Positions 1-9,855 of a DNA stretch of 64,000 nucleotides are shown here, piece after piece (the stretch's first letter is position 1; the number at the start of each line of letters is the position of its first letter). Made by a program: the position numbers and the translations under genes. Origin of the DNA: Peribacillus simplex (GTDB lineage: Bacteria > Bacillota > Bacilli > Bacillales > DSM-1321); NCBI RefSeq assembly GCF_001578185.1, contig NZ_CP011008.1, forward strand, positions 834,001 through 898,000. The letters run 5' to 3'. The notes under the pieces are model-generated. The model saw nothing but the letters and a program-made list of their open reading frames with translations, ran no database searches and was not told the DNA's origin.

Positions 1-3000
1 CAGCGGGATCTGCTTGTTCTTTAACTGGTACGACTTGAAGGAAGTGCTCTCCAGGGTTTTGAAGCAGGGCCTCTAAGGAGGCTGCTTCTTCCGTTTGGCC
101 ATGATCTTTCAAGAGGTCCGTGTATTTGCCGAGAAGTTCGGCCACGTCCTGCAGGCCTTTAGCAGATAGGGGCTCAATCGAAATCTTTGCCCCTTTTGCA
201 ACCCGCTTCTTAATGATCTCCTTGGTTAATCCAGATTCAGGCTGTTGCCGTAAATAAACGACACCGCCAGTCATTCCTGCGCAAATCCATGGACCTGGGT
301 CACCTAGAACCAAACCTCTTCCATTTGTCATATATTCAAAAGCGAATCCCTTAATATTGGAAGTCACCGCAATATTACCGGTTTCCTTTTCAGGAAGTGG
401 TTGTTTCAATAATCCTCCAATGATCATATCAGCTCCGGATAGCCGGATTCCCGCCCTGGCATCGGCATCACCTTGGGCAATGAGGAGACCGTGCTGTGCA
501 CCGTATCCAAAGCCCTTACCGACAGAGCCATTGTAGAACTTCCCATCTTTTCCGGGAGATTTAAAGATGGCAATATTACCGCCAATTGATGTTTTGCCAA
601 TTCCATCCTGGGCGCCGCCATTCACGCTGATTGAAATCCCCTCCGTATTGTATGCCCCAAGTCCATTACCTGGGATGGAACCATCCTGGTAGGATAGGTG
701 AACGGGAGGAAGTTTTTTGTATGATCCGTCAAGTCTTCCCCTGACGCGGTGACAGGACACCCTGCTGCCGAGTACGCGCTGTTCGGAAGTGATCGAGCTA
801 TAGTTGCGAGATTGCTGCAGATCATCTACATGAGAATCCAGATATTCAGCGCCAACGGCAACCTGCATGGAGCCTTCATTCAAATATGCCTCGGTTTCTT
901 TATGTGAGAATGGTGTTATATCCAATTTTTTTAATAAATAGGTTAAATCCAGTGATTGTTGACCCTTAACTTGCTGAAGCAAATCAGAACGTCCGACGAT
1001 ATCCTGCAGGTTCTTCACCCCAAGGGATCCAGTCAACGATTGGAGTTCTTTGGCAAATGCACTGAACATATTCGTTAAACCTTGAACGGCTAAATCAAAT
1101 TTTCGTGGAACAAAACGCCGCAGCCCATGTTCTTTAGCTTGTGCTTCCGATTCGATTTGAGTGGCGATGCCCACATGGCAGGTATCAAGGTGACATCCGC
1201 GGCACGTTGTACAGCCGACGGCGATCATCGAAAGGGTCCCAAACCCTACGCGGTTTGCCCCAAGCAGCATTAATTTCAATACATCCATCGAGCTTTTTAA
1301 CCCGCCATCAGCCCAAATTTCAACGGTCTGACGAATGCCTGACTCAAGCAGTGCGTTATGGGCAGCTTTTACACCAATCTCAACGGGTAGACCGACATGT
1401 GCGAGTGCATGAATCCTGGCGGCGCCTGTTCCGCCATCAAAACCAGAAAGCGTAATGATATCGGCCCCTGCTTTGGCGACGCCGACCGCAATCGTACCAA
1501 TGTTTGGAACGACCGGTACTTTGACGGCAACTTTTGCTTTGTCGTTTGCCGTTTTTAACTCATGGATCATTTGGGCCAAATCTTCAATTGAGTATATATC
1601 ATGGTTATTGGAAGGGGAGATCAAGTCGGAACCGATTGTTGCATTCCGGGCTTCCGCGATTTTCGCTGTGACCTTGGACCCGGGAAGGTGACCGCCTTCA
1701 CCAGGTTTTGCCCCTTGCCCAATTTTAATTTCCAATAGATTTGAAGAGTTCAAGAGTTCTGCATTGACACCGAAACGGCCGGAAGCGATTTGCTGTCCGC
1801 GGGATTTCGGGTACTTGCCCAGCATATCCTTGATTTCCCCGCCCTCGCCATTCATGCTGATCATGCCTAATCGCTCGGCAGCTTCTGCATATGCCCGGAA
1901 AGCAACCTCATTTTGTGATCCAAAGGACATGGAGGCAATGACGAACGGCAATTCCTGTTCTCCGACAGAAAGGCTGACTTCTTCAGAAGGTATGGAAGCA
2001 TCTGAAGGTTTTAATGATGTCAAATGGCGGATCGTCGTAGGATTGGACTCTTCCTGTTCGGTGATCTTTTCGCGATAAGCGTCATAGTCCCCAGTAGAAG
2101 CAACTTCCCCGATTGACTTCCAAATCCTTGGGAATAAGTGGAAGGTTTTTCCCATCCGTTCTTTTTCATTTCCGTAATCTTCCGCACGCTGGATGGCGTC
2201 GGCCTTGATTTTATCAAAATTGTAGTCCAGATCATTGGAGCCGAAGAAGTTAGCCACATTTAAATATTTCGCGATTTCCTCATGTAAACCGATGCTTGAG
2301 AAAAGTCTTCCGTAGCCTCGCAGTTCATGAATGCCGATGGTTGAGATAACTTTTTCAAGACCTTTCGTCAAGGAGTTATAAAGATTGGTAACCCCCTTAA
2401 GGTCATCTGAAGATAAGGAAAGGAACATATAATAAGGGCTGATTAAGTTGGCCCCAAGACCATAAGAAACGATGATATCATGCAGTGACCTTAACGATGC
2501 GGAACGTAACAGGATGGAACAATTCCTCCGCTTGCCAGTTCGGACCAATGCTTGATCGACGGAAGAAGTGACAAGGTGTGGATCAAGCCAAAAGTTGCCG
2601 TTTTGATGTGCAAGTGCATCATCCAATACGATAAGCGTCTTTCCTTCATCCACTGCATTGACACTTTCATCAGTAATCCTCGTCAAAGCATCCGTGATGC
2701 TTTCATCCTCTTTGAACGTGCTTGAAATGAAATGCACGAGTTTTTGATCTTGGTAATACTTAATGAACTGGTCATAGCTTGGCTGCGATACGATAGATGA
2801 GCACTCATAACCCATTAATCCTTCAATCAATAAGGGAGTCAGCAGCTCTGTAACCTTTCCGGCCTTATTTGCTTCGAATAGGGAAGGTCGTTTTCCGATG
2901 ATGGTTCGTGTTGAGAAGTGCTCGGTTTCCCGGTCCCGGTCGATTGCTGGGTTTGTTACAACGGCCACGCTTTCCTTAATGAAATCCGCAATGTTGGTCC

Positions 3001-4459
3001 GTTGGGGATTAAGTGCTGCCAGTGGCGCATCGTGACCAAGTGAACGAATGGGTTCGGCCCCTTTTTCGGCCATCTGTTCCACTAATTGAACATGCTCCCT
3101 TTCCCATCCAAAGGCTTTATACTGTCCATTATGAATGGCTTGCGCGTTTGTCATGGAGACAACCTTTTCAAAGACTTGCGGCTGCAGGCGGACCCGGTCA
3201 TTGGAAAGAACGAAACGATTATTGAAGAGTTCAAATACTTTATCCTGGTAATCCTTGTATGTGTACAGTTCAATACTGTCGCCGTTCCATTTCAAACCCA
3301 CTTTTTCCCCAGGGCCCATCGGTTTCGGATTTCCGGTATATTCACTGGAAGGGATGATTCCTGGTTCGGAAGTGAACATATAGGATGATTCCGTTTCAAT
3401 ATTCCATAATGGGCGCAGGCCTAAAGAATCGACAGAGAACACGGCTTCATCGCCGAAACGGGAGATGATTCCGGCTGGACCTTGTGCAAAATGACCCCAT
3501 GCCTCCCGTAAATACGTATATAAGTCTTGTAAGTGATCGGGGTATTCCTTGATTTCATTAATGATTGGGGGAAACATAAGGTCGACAGCTTCAAATAAAG
3601 AGTAGCCATGACGGCAGATGAAAGTTTCGATCGTCTTGTTTAAATCCTGTGAGTCGCTTCCGTCTTTAGCGATTGGAACACCGATCATTTTCGCTTCATC
3701 ACGCAATTTGGCAATCGTATTGATTTCGCCATTATGGCCAAGTACACTGAAAGGCTGAACCCGGAAGAAGCTTGATAGTGTATTGGTTGAAAAACGATTA
3801 TGCCCCAGTGTCATGGTGGAGGCAGCTAAAGGGTCCGCAAGATCAAGATAATAGGAAGGAAGCGTATCCCCCGCACCCATCACTTTGTAGACCGCATGAT
3901 GCTGGCTTAGCGATGCAACATGGATAAAATCACTTTTTTCGATGTCGGAAGTCAGCTCAAAAAGAACATTTGAAAGCTCCTGGTTGTTTTCGATGGCGGA
4001 GGAACAGGCAAATTGCCAGAACACTGGGTCTTCTTGAATGGCAATCGGTCCCAATGCCTCAGAACGGTAAGCTTTATCCGTTTCGAATATCAAGGAGAGA
4101 CCATGCTGAAGCAGTTTCTCCTTGACTTCGATTTTTAAGTCGTTCGCATCCGTTTTTTTGCTTAAAAATAAGTGACCGACTATGAAGGAATCTTTATCGA
4201 CGATGCTTGAATCGATATTTACAGCTTCAAGCTTCTTTTTCCAAAGAGCCCGGGGAATATCGATATGGATGCCGGCGCCATCGCCCTCACCATTGATGAA
4301 GCCGCAGCGATGGTTCATTTTAACCAGGGCGTCGATACAGGCAAAGATGTTTTCGTTAGTAGGGATCTTCTTTTTTTCGATACAGGAAACGATTCCGCAA
4401 GCATCATGTTCTTCCCTGTAAAATTCTTTGAATGTAGCAGGTGTCCATTTTTGGGTCAT
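1..4459 (-). CDS. gltB: Glutamate synthase large subunit (partial at 3' end)
   Basis: Reverse-strand reading frame open over 1486 codons and still open at the left edge. Order of parts: N-terminal class II glutamine amidotransferase with the catalytic Cys in DACGIV (about residue 21), central FMN-binding synthase domain, and a 3Fe-4S cluster motif CRGCHLDTCHVG near residue 1080, then the glycine-rich GXGXG (GltB C-terminal) beta-helix. Such enzymes transfer the amide of glutamine to 2-oxoglutarate. It resembles the Bacillus cereus-type glutamate synthase rather than B. subtilis GltA, from memory of the N-terminus. By that family's length little should be missing. The start is uncertain: ATG at 4459 lacks a good ribosome site; a strong AGGAGGTG lies 43 bp upstream, followed by an in-frame stop, so it cannot serve a longer ORF. 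No gltD is seen in the window. Confidence 0.93.
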   Translation of the reverse strand, partial: MTQKWTPATFKEFYREEHDACGIVSCIEKKKIPTNENIFACIDALVKMNHRCGFINGEGDGAGIHIDIPRALWKKKLEAVNIDSSIVDKDSFIVGHLFLSKKTDANDLKIEVKEKLLQHGLSLIFETDKAYRSEALGPIAIQEDPVFWQFACSSAIENNQELSNVLFELTSDIEKSDFIHVASLSQHHAVYKVMGAGDTLPSYYLDLADPLAASTMTLGHNRFSTNTLSSFFRVQPFSVLGHNGEINTIAKLRDEAKMIGVPIAKDGSDSQDLNKTIETFICRHGYSLFEAVDLMFPPIINEIKEYPDHLQDLYTYLREAWGHFAQGPAGIISRFGDEAVFSVDSLGLRPLWNIETESSYMFTSEPGIIPSSEYTGNPKPMGPGEKVGLKWNGDSIELYTYKDYQDKVFELFNNRFVLSNDRVRLQPQVFEKVVSMTNAQAIHNGQYKAFGWEREHVQLVEQMAEKGAEPIRSLGHDAPLAALNPQRTNIADFIKESVAVVTNPAIDRDRETEHFSTRTIIGKRPSLFEANKAGKVTELLTPLLIEGLMGYECSSIVSQPSYDQFIKYYQDQKLVHFISSTFKEDESITDALTRITDESVNAVDEGKTLIVLDDALAHQNGNFWLDPHLVTSSVDQALVRTGKRRNCSILLRSASLRSLHDIIVSYGLGANLISPYYMFLSLSSDDLKGVTNLYNSLTKGLEKVISTIGIHELRGYGRLFSSIGLHEEIAKYLNVANFFGSNDLDYNFDKIKADAIQRAEDYGNEKERMGKTFHLFPRIWKSIGEVASTGDYDAYREKITEQEESNPTTIRHLTSLKPSDASIPSEEVSLSVGEQELPFVIASMSFGSQNEVAFRAYAEAAERLGMISMNGEGGEIKDMLGKYPKSRGQQIASGRFGVNAELLNSSNLLEIKIGQGAKPGEGGHLPGSKVTAKIAEARNATIGSDLISPSNNHDIYSIEDLAQMIHELKTANDKAKVAVKVPVVPNIGTIAVGVAKAGADIITLSGFDGGTGAARIHALAHVGLPVEIGVKAAHNALLESGIRQTVEIWADGGLKSSMDVLKLMLLGANRVGFGTLSMIAVGCTTCRGCHLDTCHVGIATQIESEAQAKEHGLRRFVPRKFDLAVQGLTNMFSAFAKELQSLTGSLGVKNLQDIVGRSDLLQQVKGQQSLDLTYLLKKLDITPFSHKETEAYLNEGSMQVAVGAEYLDSHVDDLQQSRNYSSITSEQRVLGSRVSCHRVRGRLDGSYKKLPPVHLSYQDGSIPGNGLGAYNTEGISISVNGGAQDGIGKTSIGGNIAIFKSPGKDGKFYNGSVGKGFGYGAQHGLLIAQGDADARAGIRLSGADMIIGGLLKQPLPEKETGNIAVTSNIKGFAFEYMTNGRGLVLGDPGPWICAGMTGGVVYLRQQPESGLTKEIIKKRVAKGAKISIEPLSAKGLQDVAELLGKYTDLLKDHGQTEEAASLEALLQNPGEHFLQVVPVKEQADPA

Positions 4460-4529
4460 ATGTGTGGCTTGAATAAGGTTACCCTTATTTTCGGCCTTTC
4501 ACCTCCTGTAGCATTTGTTTTATGGGGGG

Positions 4530-4557
4530 ATATTAGTAAACCCGAACAATTGTCCAA
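4530..4557 (-). promoter_or_regulatory. Candidate sigma-A promoter of gltB
   Basis: On the minus strand TTGGAC (4557-4552) and TAATAT (4535-4530) are separated by 16 bp. It lies about 70 bp upstream of the gltB start and downstream of the hemL terminator, so gltB is probably transcribed on its own. Sequence match only. Confidence 0.45.
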
Positions 4558-4732
4558 GTTCTGATAGATTGAAAGAAAATGTATAAATGTATATAAATGT
4601 ATCCATATCATATCATTTAAATATTCAGAAATCAATTTTTTATACAATGGGTTGGATGCTGTGATTGATGGCGTTTTTGTGGGGAATGGCTAAAAAGGCT
4701 AACTTTAAAGAATTATTACCCGGGAATAAGAA

Positions 4733-4762
4733 ACCCCCAAGATTGATGTGCATCCTGGGGGT
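4733..4762 (-). terminator. Rho-independent terminator of hemL
   Basis: Inverted repeat with the core ACCCCCA / TGGGGGT, followed on the minus strand by a T-rich tract (TTTCTTATT). It sits 35 bp past the hemL stop codon. Confidence 0.85.
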
Positions 4763-4797
4763 GTATAAAAAATGTATAATTATGCTGTTTTGATTAA

Positions 4798-6087
4798 TTA
4801 TATTAGGTTTTTGAATGCATGTTCAACCGCTTTTAGAGTATAAGCGATATCATCATCCGTGTGAGCTATTGTCAAGAACCAGGCTTCGTATTTTGAAGGT
4901 GCCAAATTGATGCCCTGGTTGAGCATGAGTTTGAAAAACTTAGCGAACATTTCGCCATCAGTATTTTCCGCCTGCTCATAGTTTTCAATTGTTTCTGTCG
5001 TGAAATAGATCGTCAATGCCCCTTTAAGGCGATTGATGGTGATAGGGACATTATATTGGCGAGCTGCTATCAGGATACCTTCTTCAAGAATTTTTCCCAA
5101 CCGGTCAAGCTCGTCGTACAGACCCTCTTCTTTAAGTACTTCCAAACAAGCTATCCCGGAAAGCATGGATGCCGGATTTCCTGCCATCGTACCTGCTTGA
5201 TAGGCTGGTCCTAGGGGGGCTACAGTTTCCATGATCTCTTTTTTACCGCCATAGGCACCAATCGGAAGTCCGCCGCCGATTATTTTTCCAAGCGCGGTCA
5301 AATCGGGTTGAATTCCCAAGAAGTCCTGTGCCCCTCCGTACATGAAGCGGAACGCTGTTATGACCTCGTCGAAAATGACCAGTGCTCCTGCATCGTGTGA
5401 CAATGAAATGACTTCTTCCAAAAAGCCAGGGCTCGGTTCCACGATTCCAAAGTTGCCGACGATCGGTTCAACCAGCACGCCTGCAATTTCATGTCCCCAT
5501 TTATTCAGTGCTTCCTTAAATGGCTCGATATCATTGAAAGGTACCGTGATGACTTCTTGTGCGATGCTTTTTGGAACGCCCGCAGAGTCCGGTGTTCCTA
5601 GCGTGGACGGGCCGGAACCTGCAGCGACGAGAACAAGGTCGGAGTGTCCATGGTAACAGCCTGCAAACTTGATGATCTTATCACGTCCAGTGTAAGCACG
5701 GGCCACACGGATGGTGGACATGACAGACTCAGTGCCTGAATTGGTGAAGCGAACTTTATCCATGGATGGTATTGCCTCTTTCAACATTTTGGCGAATTTG
5801 ACTTCATGTTTTGTCGGTGTACCGTATAAAACGCCCGTTTCTGCTGCTTTAACGATTGCCTCCGTAATATGTGGATGTGCATGTCCAGTGATGATCGGGC
5901 CATATGCAGCTAAATAATCGATATATTTATTGCCATCAACATCCCAGAAATAAGCCCCTTTGGCATGATCCATGGCAACTGGTGAACCGCCGCCTACAGC
6001 TTTGTAAGAACGGGATGGGCTGTTAACCCCACCAACGATATGTTCCAGTGCCTCTTTATGTAGAAGCTTCGAATTACTAAAATCCAA
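4798..6087 (-). CDS. hemL: Glutamate-1-semialdehyde 2,1-aminomutase (GsaB type)
   Basis: 429 residues, the length of B. subtilis GsaB, the second glutamate-semialdehyde aminomutase. PLP-dependent class III aminotransferase fold: the lysine that carries PLP is Lys268 in ALGKIIGGG; the FDEVITAFR motif (about 239-247) positions the cofactor. It converts glutamate-1-semialdehyde to 5-aminolevulinate in C5-pathway haem synthesis, in the cytoplasm. Start codon is TTG with AGGAGG 7 bp upstream. The location next to bcp/perR/ygzB homologues matches the gsaB locus of B. subtilis, which supports the gsaB rather than the hem-operon copy; the main hemAXCDBL operon is not in this window. Confidence 0.95.
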   Translation of the reverse strand: MDFSNSKLLHKEALEHIVGGVNSPSRSYKAVGGGSPVAMDHAKGAYFWDVDGNKYIDYLAAYGPIITGHAHPHITEAIVKAAETGVLYGTPTKHEVKFAKMLKEAIPSMDKVRFTNSGTESVMSTIRVARAYTGRDKIIKFAGCYHGHSDLVLVAAGSGPSTLGTPDSAGVPKSIAQEVITVPFNDIEPFKEALNKWGHEIAGVLVEPIVGNFGIVEPSPGFLEEVISLSHDAGALVIFDEVITAFRFMYGGAQDFLGIQPDLTALGKIIGGGLPIGAYGGKKEIMETVAPLGPAYQAGTMAGNPASMLSGIACLEVLKEEGLYDELDRLGKILEEGILIAARQYNVPITINRLKGALTIYFTTETIENYEQAENTDGEMFAKFFKLMLNQGINLAPSKYEAWFLTIAHTDDDIAYTLKAVEHAFKNLI

Positions 6088-6226
6088 TCTTAAAACCTCC
6101 TAAAAATATAAACCTGCCTTAATCATAGCATTTTTCCGCCCGTAAATCTGGGATGGAAGGCTAGGAAATGTGATCCGTCCACTGATGAAATGCTGCAGCC
6201 TTAGAAACAGCAGGATTCGTGGGCAT

Positions 6227-6547
6227 TCATTTTGTTTGGGAAATAGGGCCGGGCCCCAAAACTCCGGTTATGAAAGTCAGAATGTCCAAGATAGTGGCAG
6301 GGTTTTCGATGTTGAAGGATTGGCGGTTCATTTCGCCTTGGGCTTGGTAATAGATAAGATGGCCGGTTCCTTTTTCTTCATTAATATGAATGTGGAAACT
6401 TATGGGGGTGCTTTCGATCGATCCGCTGGAATCCCTTTGGATGACCTGGCATAATAATTCACCGTATTCATCTTCATAAAGAAAATCATATCGAAGGTCG
6501 ATAACGACCTTTTCGATTTGGGATAGTAATAATTTTTTAATATTCAT
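6227..6547 (-). CDS. Hypothetical protein, 106 aa
   Basis: Open frame with AAAGGAG about 12 bp before ATG. Soluble, acidic protein with no signal peptide or membrane segment; I recognise no domain. It lies upstream of hemL in the same direction, with 140 bp between them, and is divergent from the ABC transporter. The overlapping plus-strand frame (6170-6454) lacks a ribosome site and is taken as a shadow. Confidence 0.6.
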   Translation of the reverse strand: MNIKKLLLSQIEKVVIDLRYDFLYEDEYGELLCQVIQRDSSGSIESTPISFHIHINEEKGTGHLIYYQAQGEMNRQSFNIENPATILDILTFITGVLGPGPISQTK

Positions 6548-6631
6548 AGTCTACTTGTCTCCTTTATATATGTATCTCGTACAACGGCCGGACTCGCCCT
6601 GAAAATGATACATGACATCCAGGCATTTTTA

Positions 6632-6660
6632 TTGTCTAAAAAGGCAAGGTTGGATAAACT
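6632..6660 (+). promoter_or_regulatory. Candidate sigma-A promoter of the ABC transporter operon
   Basis: TTGTCT (6632-6637), 17-bp spacer, TAAACT (6655-6660), 38 bp before the first start codon. Ribosome site GGAGG follows at about 6683. Confidence 0.5.
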
Positions 6661-6698
6661 AATTCATTAGGACAAGAGATTACGGAGGATGTAACAGG

Positions 6699-7706
6699 AT
6701 GAGTGATGCAATTCAAGTGAAACAGCTTCGGAAGGAATTTAAGTCGGCATCAAGCCGTTCGGGGTTAAAGGGAGCCTTCCGGGATTTACTTACAAGAAAT
6801 TATAAAATCGTCCCTGCCGTCAATGATATCAATTTTACTGTAAAAAAGGGTGAGATGGTAGCTTATATCGGGGAAAATGGTGCAGGAAAATCGACCACGA
6901 TCAAAATGCTGACAGGTATTTTGGAACCGACAGCAGGTGAAATCACAGTCAATGGCATGAATCCTCATAAGGAAAGGGAAAAGTTCACACAAACAATAGG
7001 AGTTGTATTTGGTCAGCGCTCACAGCTTTGGTGGGATATTGCGGTTCAAGAATCCTTTAGGCTGCTAAAAAAGGTTTATAAAGTAACGGATGAACAATAT
7101 AACGATCATATGGAACATGTCATCAAGACGCTCGATATCGGTCCCTTGCTCGACAAACCAGTGCGTAAACTCTCACTTGGTCAGCGAATGCGCTGTGAGC
7201 TTGCGGCGGCATTGATCCACAATCCGCCTTTGCTGTTCCTGGATGAGCCGACAATAGGCCTTGACGTACTCGTGAAGATGAAGATTCGCGAGTTCCTGAA
7301 AGAAATCAATGAGAAATATAATACGACAATCCTTTTGACTACCCATGATTTAGGAGACATTGAGGCATTATGTGAACGCGTAATCATGCTTGATGAAGGA
7401 CAGATCATTTATGATGGGGAATTGCAGAGTTTGAAGGATAACTGGGCTGAGGAAAAACAGATCCATTTTCAATTCATCGAGCCGATTGCATTGAAGGAAT
7501 TGCAATCATTAGCGCTCCCATTTACCGCAAACTGGGTTTATGATGAGAAAAATCAAACATACATTGCTCTGTTGAAAGAAGAAAGTGATCATATTTCACA
7601 GCTTGTTTCAGCTGTCGTATCTCATTTTAAAATAAAGGACATCAAAATCCATGAAACGTCCATTGAAGAGATTGTTCGCAATATTTACGAAGAAGGCACT
7701 GTCTGA
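6699..7706 (+). CDS. ABC-2 type transporter, ATP-binding protein
   Basis: 335 residues. Walker A GENGAGKST at 58-66, Q-loop region near GQRSQLWW, ABC signature LSLGQRMR, Walker B LLFLDEPT and H-loop TTHD. The long N-terminus with the SGLKGAFRDLL stretch and the accessory C-terminal region are typical of the COG4586 class, which pairs with two COG4587/COG3694 permeases, exactly the two genes that follow. Cytoplasmic motor of an exporter; substrate unknown. First gene of a three-gene operon. Confidence 0.92.
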   Translation: MSDAIQVKQLRKEFKSASSRSGLKGAFRDLLTRNYKIVPAVNDINFTVKKGEMVAYIGENGAGKSTTIKMLTGILEPTAGEITVNGMNPHKEREKFTQTIGVVFGQRSQLWWDIAVQESFRLLKKVYKVTDEQYNDHMEHVIKTLDIGPLLDKPVRKLSLGQRMRCELAAALIHNPPLLFLDEPTIGLDVLVKMKIREFLKEINEKYNTTILLTTHDLGDIEALCERVIMLDEGQIIYDGELQSLKDNWAEEKQIHFQFIEPIALKELQSLALPFTANWVYDEKNQTYIALLKEESDHISQLVSAVVSHFKIKDIKIHETSIEEIVRNIYEEGTV

Positions 7707-7754
7707 CTCTCTTATCATTAAGAAACAACGTGTCTATCAAGAAGGGGGAGGGCA

Positions 7755-8546
7755 ATGGGGAAGTATCTTGCAATGATCCGCATGCGTTTTTTGATGATGC
7801 TTGCGTATCGAACGGATTATTATACCGGCATTTTAATTTATAGCATTAATATCGGTGCTTATTATTTCTTATGGAATGCAATATATGGAGAAAAAAGCTC
7901 CATCGAAGGACTTTCAAGTATACAGATGACAACATATGTCGCGGTTGCATGGATGGCGCGCGCCTTTTATTTCAATAATATTGACCGCGAAATCGCCACT
8001 GAGATCAAGGACGGCAAGGTCGCCATTGAAATGATCCGGCCTTATAACTATTTAGGCATGAAAACGATGCAAGGGCTTGGGGAAGGGATATTCCGATTCT
8101 TCTTCTTCTCAATTCCCGGAATGCTGCTGGTAGCTTTCATTTTTCCTATCGAATTGCCGCACGAACCGGCTACGTGGGGGATATTCGGCATTTCCTTGCT
8201 GTTCAGTTTCATCATCAATACACAAATTAACTTATTGACAGGAATTACTACCTTTTTCTTATATAATAATGCCGGATTGATCCGGGCTAAAAGGGTTATC
8301 ATTGATTTGTTTTCCGGTCTGCTGCTGCCCATCAGTTTTTATCCGATATGGGCGCAGGGAGTGATGAAATATTTGCCATTTCAAGGGATCAGCTATGTAC
8401 CAAGCATGATTTTTACGAACGGGTACAGTTCAGGCGAAATTGGCATGGCGCTTTTACAGCAGTTAATTTGGTGCATCATTCTCATAATACCGATTCAGCT
8501 TTTATGGATAGTCGCAAAAAAACAGCTGATTATTCAAGGAGGTTGA
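7755..8546 (+). CDS. ABC-2 type permease, subunit 1
   Basis: 263 residues with about six hydrophobic segments (e.g. around 20-40, 50-70, 105-130, 145-170, 180-200, 230-255). Begins 48 bp after the ATPase gene behind a strong GGGGGAGG site. Family resemblance to COG4587 permeases encoded with COG4586 ATPases. Integral membrane half of the exporter. Confidence 0.88.
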   Translation: MGKYLAMIRMRFLMMLAYRTDYYTGILIYSINIGAYYFLWNAIYGEKSSIEGLSSIQMTTYVAVAWMARAFYFNNIDREIATEIKDGKVAIEMIRPYNYLGMKTMQGLGEGIFRFFFFSIPGMLLVAFIFPIELPHEPATWGIFGISLLFSFIINTQINLLTGITTFFLYNNAGLIRAKRVIIDLFSGLLLPISFYPIWAQGVMKYLPFQGISYVPSMIFTNGYSSGEIGMALLQQLIWCIILIIPIQLLWIVAKKQLIIQGG

Positions 8547-8550
8547 CGGG

Positions 8551-9336
8551 ATGTTTTATGTATCGATGTTTTTTCAATATGTGAGTCAATATATGAAAAC
8601 AAGATTGCAATATAGAGCAGATTTCTTCATGGAAATCCTATCCGATCTGCTGAATCAGGTCGTGAACCTGGTATTTATATTAGTCGTTTTTGGACATACC
8701 CAGTTTTTAAGCGGCTGGAGCCGTGAAGAAATCATATTCATTTATGGATTCTTCCTTATCCCATTCGCCCTTTTTTCTGCCTTTTTCAACATCTGGGATT
8801 TTAATGACCGCTATATCGTCAAAGGTGAAATGGACCGGATATTAACAAGACCGATACATAGCCTGTTTCAAGTCATTTTAGAAAGAATCGAGCTAGAAGC
8901 GTTATTTGGTGTTGTGACCGGTTTGATCATTATATTTTATTCGGGGATTTCATTGGATCTGCAGCTTGCGTGGTATGACCCGATTCTTTTCATCATTTTT
9001 GCAATAGGCGGGGCCCTTGCTTATGCAGCCATATTCGTTGCGATAGCAAGCATTGGGTTCTGGTCGGATGCGAAAACATCCATCATGCCAATGATGTACA
9101 ATATCGGGAACTACGGGCGCTATCCTGTTGATATTTATAATAAGGTCATTCGTTTTGTCCTTACATGGGTATTGCCATTCGCGTTTGTTGGTGTTTATCC
9201 TGCATCTTATTTCCTTAGAAAAGAAGAGTGGTATGCATATGCATTTGCCACACCTGTAATTGGGGTTGCCTTTTTCGTGATATCCGTTTTCATATGGAAT
9301 CAGGGAGTGAAGAGGTACCGCGGGGCAGGAAACTAA
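8551..9336 (+). CDS. ABC-2 type permease, subunit 2
   Basis: 261 residues, about six membrane segments, COG3694-like. It starts 4 bp after the previous stop, with AGGAGG 8 bp ahead of the ATG, so the two permeases are probably translated in concert and form a heterodimer. Last gene of the operon; a strong terminator follows at once. Confidence 0.88.
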   Translation: MFYVSMFFQYVSQYMKTRLQYRADFFMEILSDLLNQVVNLVFILVVFGHTQFLSGWSREEIIFIYGFFLIPFALFSAFFNIWDFNDRYIVKGEMDRILTRPIHSLFQVILERIELEALFGVVTGLIIIFYSGISLDLQLAWYDPILFIIFAIGGALAYAAIFVAIASIGFWSDAKTSIMPMMYNIGNYGRYPVDIYNKVIRFVLTWVLPFAFVGVYPASYFLRKEEWYAYAFATPVIGVAFFVISVFIWNQGVKRYRGAGN

Positions 9337-9341
9337 AAGAG

Positions 9342-9375
9342 CCCCTTCAACAACATTCATGTTGAAGGGGTTTTA
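9342..9375. terminator. Bidirectional terminator between ABC operon and thioesterase
   Basis: Perfect 11-bp stem CCCCTTCAACA / TGTTGAAGGGG with a 7-nt loop and TTTT after it on the plus strand; an A-rich stretch before it allows use on the minus strand. It separates two convergent operons. Confidence 0.88.
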
Positions 9376-9378
9376 TGT

Positions 9379-9855
9379 TTATTTGCGTTTATTCTTTCTT
9401 TCAATATATCTTGCTTGTGCTTGAACATATTGCTGCTTTTCCTCTTCCGTTTCCGGAATGACCAGAGGTACGTTTGTCGGCTTACCGTCTTCATCAATGG
9501 CCAGCATCGTTAAAAAAGCGCGTGCCGTAAGCTGTTTTTCACCTGTTAATAGGTTCTCGCGCTCCACTTTCACGAATACCTCCATTGATGTGCGATGAGC
9601 ACAGGTGACATAAGCTTCAAGGTTTATAGCATCCCCTGTCTTGATGGGGGCCAAAAAATCAAAAGAGTCGCTTGAAGCGGTCACAACGGGTTTTCGACAA
9701 TGGCGCATAGCTGAAATGCAGGCTATTTTATCAACATAGGCCATTACCTTTCCGCCAAAGATGGTATTGTGATGATTTGTATCCGGTGGAAAAACAAGGT
9801 CGGTTAAAAATGTCCGTGACTGCTGTGTTGGATGGGCAACGTTCTTTTCAATCAT
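9379..9855 (-). CDS. Acyl-CoA thioesterase, hotdog fold (YkhA-like)
   Basis: 158 residues. The PPDTNHHNTIFGGKVMAYVD segment (approx. 23-42) is the acyl-CoA hydrolase (BFIT/Acot) hotdog signature with the conserved HN..FGG. Predicted to hydrolyse acyl-CoAs in the cytoplasm. Its ATG overlaps the metE stop region by 8 bp, so it is translationally coupled to metE and would be under the same cobalamin riboswitch. The pairing with metE is unusual to my knowledge. Confidence 0.88.
   Translation of the reverse strand: MIEKNVAHPTQQSRTFLTDLVFPPDTNHHNTIFGGKVMAYVDKIACISAMRHCRKPVVTASSDSFDFLAPIKTGDAINLEAYVTCAHRTSMEVFVKVERENLLTGEKQLTARAFLTMLAIDEDGKPTNVPLVIPETEEEKQQYVQAQARYIERKNKRK

Noticed and set aside
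1141..1455. Plus-strand frames inside the glutamate synthase gene
   Set aside because: The minus strand is continuously open and matches the family throughout.
5342..5656. Plus-strand frame inside hemL
   Set aside because: Shadow of the hemL coding frame.
8950..9360. 136-codon frame opposite the second ABC permease
   Set aside because: It is antisense to a well-supported gene and has no ribosome site or terminator of its own.
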